Shown piece by piece: positions 60,154 through 64,000 of a DNA stretch of 64,000 nucleotides (position 1 is its first letter; each line of letters starts with the position of its first letter). The DNA lies in the NCBI RefSeq assembly GCF_901709675.1, contig NC_051104.1, positions 6,867,501 to 6,931,500 of the forward strand, in the 5' to 3' direction. Origin of the DNA: Syngnathus acus. Taxonomy: Eukaryota; Chordata; Actinopteri; Syngnathiformes; Syngnathidae. The notes beneath the pieces are model-generated. The model saw only the letters and a program-made list of their open reading frames with translations. It was not told the DNA's origin and ran no database searches. Position numbers and translations under genes: made by a program.

Positions 60154-61115
60154 CTAAGGAACACCAAGGCACCCAGGTCGACGGATCTATCACCGAATCC
60201 ACTTCTGACCCACTGATCCCTGTCCTGCGCATCAGCCAGCTAGATGCTCTGGAGCTCGATTCATCCCTGGAGCAGCTGCTGTGGACTCAGTTCTCCACTT
60301 GCTTCCAGAATTTCCGCCCGGGCCTTCTCACCCCTCTGGAGCCCGAACTGAAGGCTTTGCTCCAGTTGCTCCTGTGGAGGTTCACTCTATATCCTGACAG
60401 CACCACAGTTGGCCAGTCTTTACTGAGCCTACGCTACCACAACACCTCCACCTCATCTAACCTCTACAAGGCTCTGTCCCACAGGCAGAAGTTGGCTCTG
60501 CTTCTGCTCTCCGTAGTTCCTCGTTGGCTTCAAGAGCGATCCCACGACCTCCGACTGTACCTCGGTTTGACTTCGGGACCTTCTTTTTCTGAAGGATTCC
60601 AAAAAGCCCTCCGCAATTCCCTTACTATAATCTCAGGTGTTGCCCGTCTTGCAAGCCTCATCAACTTTCTTGTGTTCCTCAGGAAAGGTCACCACCCAGT
60701 CTTGGCTGAACGGATGATTGGCACGAAGGTAGTTTTTAGCAAGCCTAACGTGACCCGGGATGTTACATACCAGTACATGAATCGGGAACTGCTGTGGCAC
60801 GGCTTTGCAGAGTTCCTCATTTTTCTCTTGCCACTCATCAACACAAGCAAACTGAAAGCTAGCATTTATTCCATGGTGCTCGGGGGGGACAGAAGTAGCG
60901 GGGATGGCGCGGGGGGTAAAGAGATGGCGTGGCAAGAGTGCGCACTGTGTGGCGAGTGGCCAACCATGCCTCATACACTTGGTTGTCCACATGTTTTCTG
61001 CTACTACTGTATCAAAAGTCACAGCATTGCAAACAACTGCGTCGTCTGCCCCAAATGTGGGACAGAGGCAATACAACTGGAGCCTGCCAAAGTCGAGATG
61101 TTTGTCGAGCATTAG
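60154..61115 (+). CDS. pex2: Peroxisome biogenesis factor 2 (PEX2), RING-finger E3 ubiquitin ligase subunit, main exon
   Basis: PEX2 is a peroxisomal membrane protein that, with PEX10 and PEX12, forms the RING ligase that ubiquitinates the import receptor PEX5 for recycling. With the upstream ATG the product is 321 residues, against about 305 in mammals. The PEX2 signature RISQLDALEL is near residues 27-36, hydrophobic helices lie around 158-177 and 218-230, and the very typical NRELLWHGFAEFLIFLLPLI precedes the RING. The C3HC4 RING is intact: Cys264, Cys267, Cys279, His281, Cys284, Cys287, Cys300 and Cys303 (CPHVFCYYC in the middle). It ends with TAG at 61,113. The acceptor at 60,151-60,153 follows a strong T-rich tract. 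There is no in-frame ATG in this exon before about residue 189, well inside the conserved part, so the start must come from an upstream exon. The codons from 60,135 to 60,153 are intron, not protein. Confidence 0.97.
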
Positions 61116-61561
61116 ATGAAAGAATAGCAATATTTTTCTTTGAGGAACAAATTTGAGATTATTTTTTTCCAGGGACCTGAAAAATCACTAAAAACAAGTT
61201 TCATTGTATAATGATGTATTTTCATATATTAATTCTATATTAAGGGTGGATTAATTTCTTGGACTGGGAATAATCTAATGGTGTCCTCCTGTTTGACTTC
61301 GCAATTGTATGATGTCTATCGTTCCTGAACACACATTAACTGTCTATATTTAATGTATGTACAGTACACGTGTATTGACAGTCCACATTTTCTCTGGCTG
61401 GACTTTGGACAGAAGTATTTGTCTTTGACGTACCGGACAGAGAATGCCACAGAGCATATATTTCATTGAAGAATGTGTTGATTTATGCTCCGAGTGAGGG
61501 TATGTGTGTGTTTGTTGAAATGGGAATATTTGTTCTGATGAAAAATGCAGAATGTCAGCTG

Positions 61562-61567
61562 AATAAA
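61562..61567 (+). promoter_or_regulatory. Candidate pex2 poly(A) signal AATAAA
   Basis: A canonical AATAAA about 450 bp after the pex2 stop codon, followed within 60 bp by a GT-rich stretch (catttgttgtgtattctgtg). An alternative ATTAAA lies at 61,652-61,657. The 3' UTR would be about 0.45-0.55 kb. Confidence 0.55.
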
Positions 61568-61599
61568 TAATGGGAGGAATTTCTGATGCCTCCCATCAT

Positions 61600-62740
61600 G
61601 GCCAAATTAGCATTTGTTGTGTATTCTGTGCCTAAATTGTATTTCAACATCATTAAAATTGATTTAGGGCCTTCTCTTGGGTGTTTATTCGGTTAAGTGG
61701 AGGAGGGAGATGAGGGAAAGTTATAACAATCATCACACTTCTCTGGAGACAGGCCTGGTCGTTCTAACTCCCATTATCCATTTTCACAGCACCCCAACAT
61801 CCTGGAGATCAAGGGGGCAGCCGGGGGCTTGGATTGACTCGCACACTTGACAGCTAGCCTCACTTCTCCCTCGGCCCTTCTCTCTTTTGCTTGCCTTTCC
61901 ATCTCTTCCCCACTCGTAATCTCCGGGGCCCTTGCCCCCATAAGACTGTCGTAAACTGTACCAAAACCCAGGCAGTCGTCTTCTTCCTCGCAGGCGAATT
62001 ACTCTCTAATCCCTGTAATGAGTCCAAAGATGCTTATTTATGCTGGAGTTAACCTCCACCAGTGAGCCCAGCCCGGGGCGAAACGCACCCCAGCTGAGTG
62101 AAGCCTTTCCTGGCTGACGAGAGGAGAAGGAGGGTTTTGGTTGGGGGAGGAGGAGAGAGGGGCTGCTCCCTCCCATCTCTCCTTCCTCCCATTTTACACT
62201 CTGATCGCTGGGGTTTAATTGCCGATTGCTAAAAGCATCAATCATGGCTGCAACGATCAAAAACCTACGATAACACGATCTAATGAGAATTATGTTCAAA
62301 TAGTTGCGCAAAATGCTACTTTCATAAATATAATAACAGCAGTACAAAATACTTTTTACATTAGCGGTCTGTAATGTTAAAAAAAAAAATCAAGTCCTCA
62401 ATTTGACTTTCTCAAATGAAACCCAAAACAAAAGCTGTTTTTTTTTTTAAATTAATCTCTTTTTTTATGCTACAACAGCAGGGTACCACTGATGACAACG
62501 AGGAAAAACGTGATAACGACCATCCAACTGACCGTGAAACTTGATGGCACACGGAAAAGCAATCAACAGTTACGCAACTTCAAACTCCTCTGTACACTCT
62601 TATGGATGCAGCATAGTTTGAATCACACATAAAGATGACTCACCCCTGCTACTTTCCCATCTGTCACTCATCACCATAAACACTGAGTACTTTTTTTTTT
62701 TTTCCTGTCTTGCACAAATGTTAAAAATCAAGAAGACTCA
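61600..62740. other. Region 3' of pex2, no gene seen
   Basis: A moderately GC-rich block at 61,740-62,220 with no open frame of note, then AT-rich sequence leading into the transposase relic. Confidence 0.6.
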
Positions 62741-62937
62741 CCAGGCCAGGTTAGCGGAGAAGGTAGCTTTATCCAGCATGGTGTTGTTCTTCATGACCAG
62801 GAACTGTCAGATGCTCAGGGGATTGTGAACAACCATGTTATGTTCCTCTTCTTATGCTCTGAATGAAACAAAACCCAAAGGATCTCTTCATAGATGTATT
62901 GCTTGAACGTCTGGCCGACATTAACAGCGGCAAACTC
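62741..62937 (-). mobile_element. Decayed mariner/Tc1-type transposase fragment
   Basis: Read on the minus strand, one frame gives EFAAVNVGQTFKQYIYEEIL, matching the family pattern 'EFLP.GQTVN..YY.EVL'. After a frameshift, another frame gives NPLSI, a stop, then QFLVMKNNTMLDKATFSANL, matching the 'LSIRQFL..N...L.HPPYSPDLAP' catalytic region. Stops, the frameshift and loss of the conserved PPYSPDL core show that it is dead. No terminal repeats were identified, so true limits are unknown and probably wider. The opposite strand shows a meaningless open frame. Confidence 0.55.
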
Positions 62938-64000
62938 CTAGGCTGTAGTACTAGTTTGAAATATATCATTTGTGACACCAGTCCTGGATCCGTTCTGACA
63001 TACCCGGTATGTAAAACTATCATTCTGTGGACACTTGGAAAATCCCCCGCCCTCCACTTGGGACATTTTGACTAATGAAGCCTGTCGTAATGCGCATAAA
63101 GGCAAAGCCAGGAGCAGCTGGTTGTCAATATTTTATGCACTACATTACATTCATGTACTTCAAGTCCCAGAAAGAGAGATGAGGGATGCATATATGATCG
63201 CCGTTAATGCCACCGGGACATGTACATTGTCTTAACATTCCATGAGCCTTACATCATAAACCTTTTTTTTTTTCCAGATATTATTCTACAACTCTTAATA
63301 GAGGTCCCTCCAGTACCCGGGAAAGATAAAGTCAAAGGAGTATATAAAAGTCAATTAATTGAGTGAGAGTATGGATTGAATTAGCCACGTGTTAGAAAAA
63401 AAAAAAAAAGGCTCCGGACTTAGCTAGGTATAGCGAAGGCCGCCGCGTTAAGCCTATCTGTCTTTGGATCTTTTCTAATTCACAGGCTCCGTGTGGAGAA
63501 GCAAAGGAGGAAGAAGCCCCCCCATTCCCGGCGGCTATGCAAAGCAATCTGCACATTCACACGTAGCCATTTAGGGAGCAAATTGGCCATGTGCCCCCAC
63601 TGACGAAGGTTTTAAGAGAAAGGGAATTATAGGGCATTGAATCCCTAACTAGATCTCCTTCTTTGATGAGCCTCTTTATCCGCATGTACCTCATCTCCAT
63701 TTCTTTCATGTGAGTCACTGATTTTCCTGATTAAATAGTTTTAAAGACAGAGAAGAATCTCTCCCTTTCTTGAGTAACATGTACTGTTTTTTTGTGGATT
63801 TAAATCATTGAAAATGTGTAAGCAAACTAATGATTACAATACAAATAAAATCATCACATTTAAGATATGATTTGGCAGCAATTCTGAGAGTTTTTGACAG
63901 TTTTTCGTCTTGTCTAAAATGTCAATAGCGGTGCTCATGTTTCATCTGCTCAATAAAAGACAAGCTGAAAATAAAACAGGAAAAACATTCCTCCGAGGTA
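62938..64000. other. Intergenic, no gene seen
   Basis: Probably includes more of the decayed transposon at its left side. The stretch 63,440-63,720 is less repetitive. Nothing codes. Confidence 0.55.

Noticed and set aside
60633-61130. 165-codon open frame on the minus strand
   Set aside because: Antisense shadow of the pex2 exon.
62742-62803. Perfect-looking internal exon on the minus strand (cag acceptor, gtgagt donor)
   Set aside because: The peptide and its surroundings fit a decayed mariner-type transposase with stops and a frameshift; no neighbouring exon fits in phase.

Overview
This window is vertebrate nuclear DNA, most probably from a ray-finned (teleost) fish. The signs are small exons in introns of 73 bp to about 9 kb with GT-AG borders, dense CA/TG microsatellites, long homopolymer runs, and dispersed repeats of a kind I associate with teleost genomes: a TA-flanked MITE, a 'gcgggccacat' hAT-like fragment and a LINE-type tail. 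A percomorph is likely, but the species cannot be told. There is no operon, rRNA, tRNA or CRISPR array.

Two genes can be supported. (1) On the minus strand, from about 49.4 kb down to 2.39 kb, lies a multi-exon gene for a long coiled-coil protein. I traced 17 well-supported internal exons (43,583 down to 2,389). Every reading phase fits the next, giving 743 codons with no internal stop. Two further 5' exons (49,371-49,435 and 49,155-49,197) also fit in phase, giving about 779 codons. The 3' end lies beyond base 1 and the first exon is uncertain. The protein is not recognised from sequence alone. PMFBP1 (a sperm head-tail coupling coiled-coil protein) is the leading candidate, on the basis of protein type and remembered synteny. 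(2) On the plus strand is pex2, the peroxisomal RING E3 ligase subunit. Nearly all of its protein is in one exon (60,154-61,115). Its start codon appears to sit in a separate exon 4.9 kb upstream (ATGG ending at 55,291), directly below a TATA-less housekeeping-type promoter (55,141-55,290).

The two genes are divergent. The rest is intron or intergenic DNA with microsatellites, poly-G tracts, old repeats, a 168-bp MITE (15,651-15,818) and a decayed mariner-type transposase fragment (62,741-62,937). Several AT-rich, TAAT-dense stretches look like candidate conserved non-coding elements. That is speculative without alignment, but would fit a position in a ZFHX-linked regulatory landscape, since from memory PEX2 neighbours ZFHX4 and PMFBP1 neighbours ZFHX3 in human.

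No new biological system was found. The most interesting points are the split start codon of pex2, a duplicated CRE-CCAAT promoter module with a 40-bp period, seven consecutive phase 0-0 coiled-coil exons (three with a length of whole heptads), and the unusual density of long poly-G tracts.
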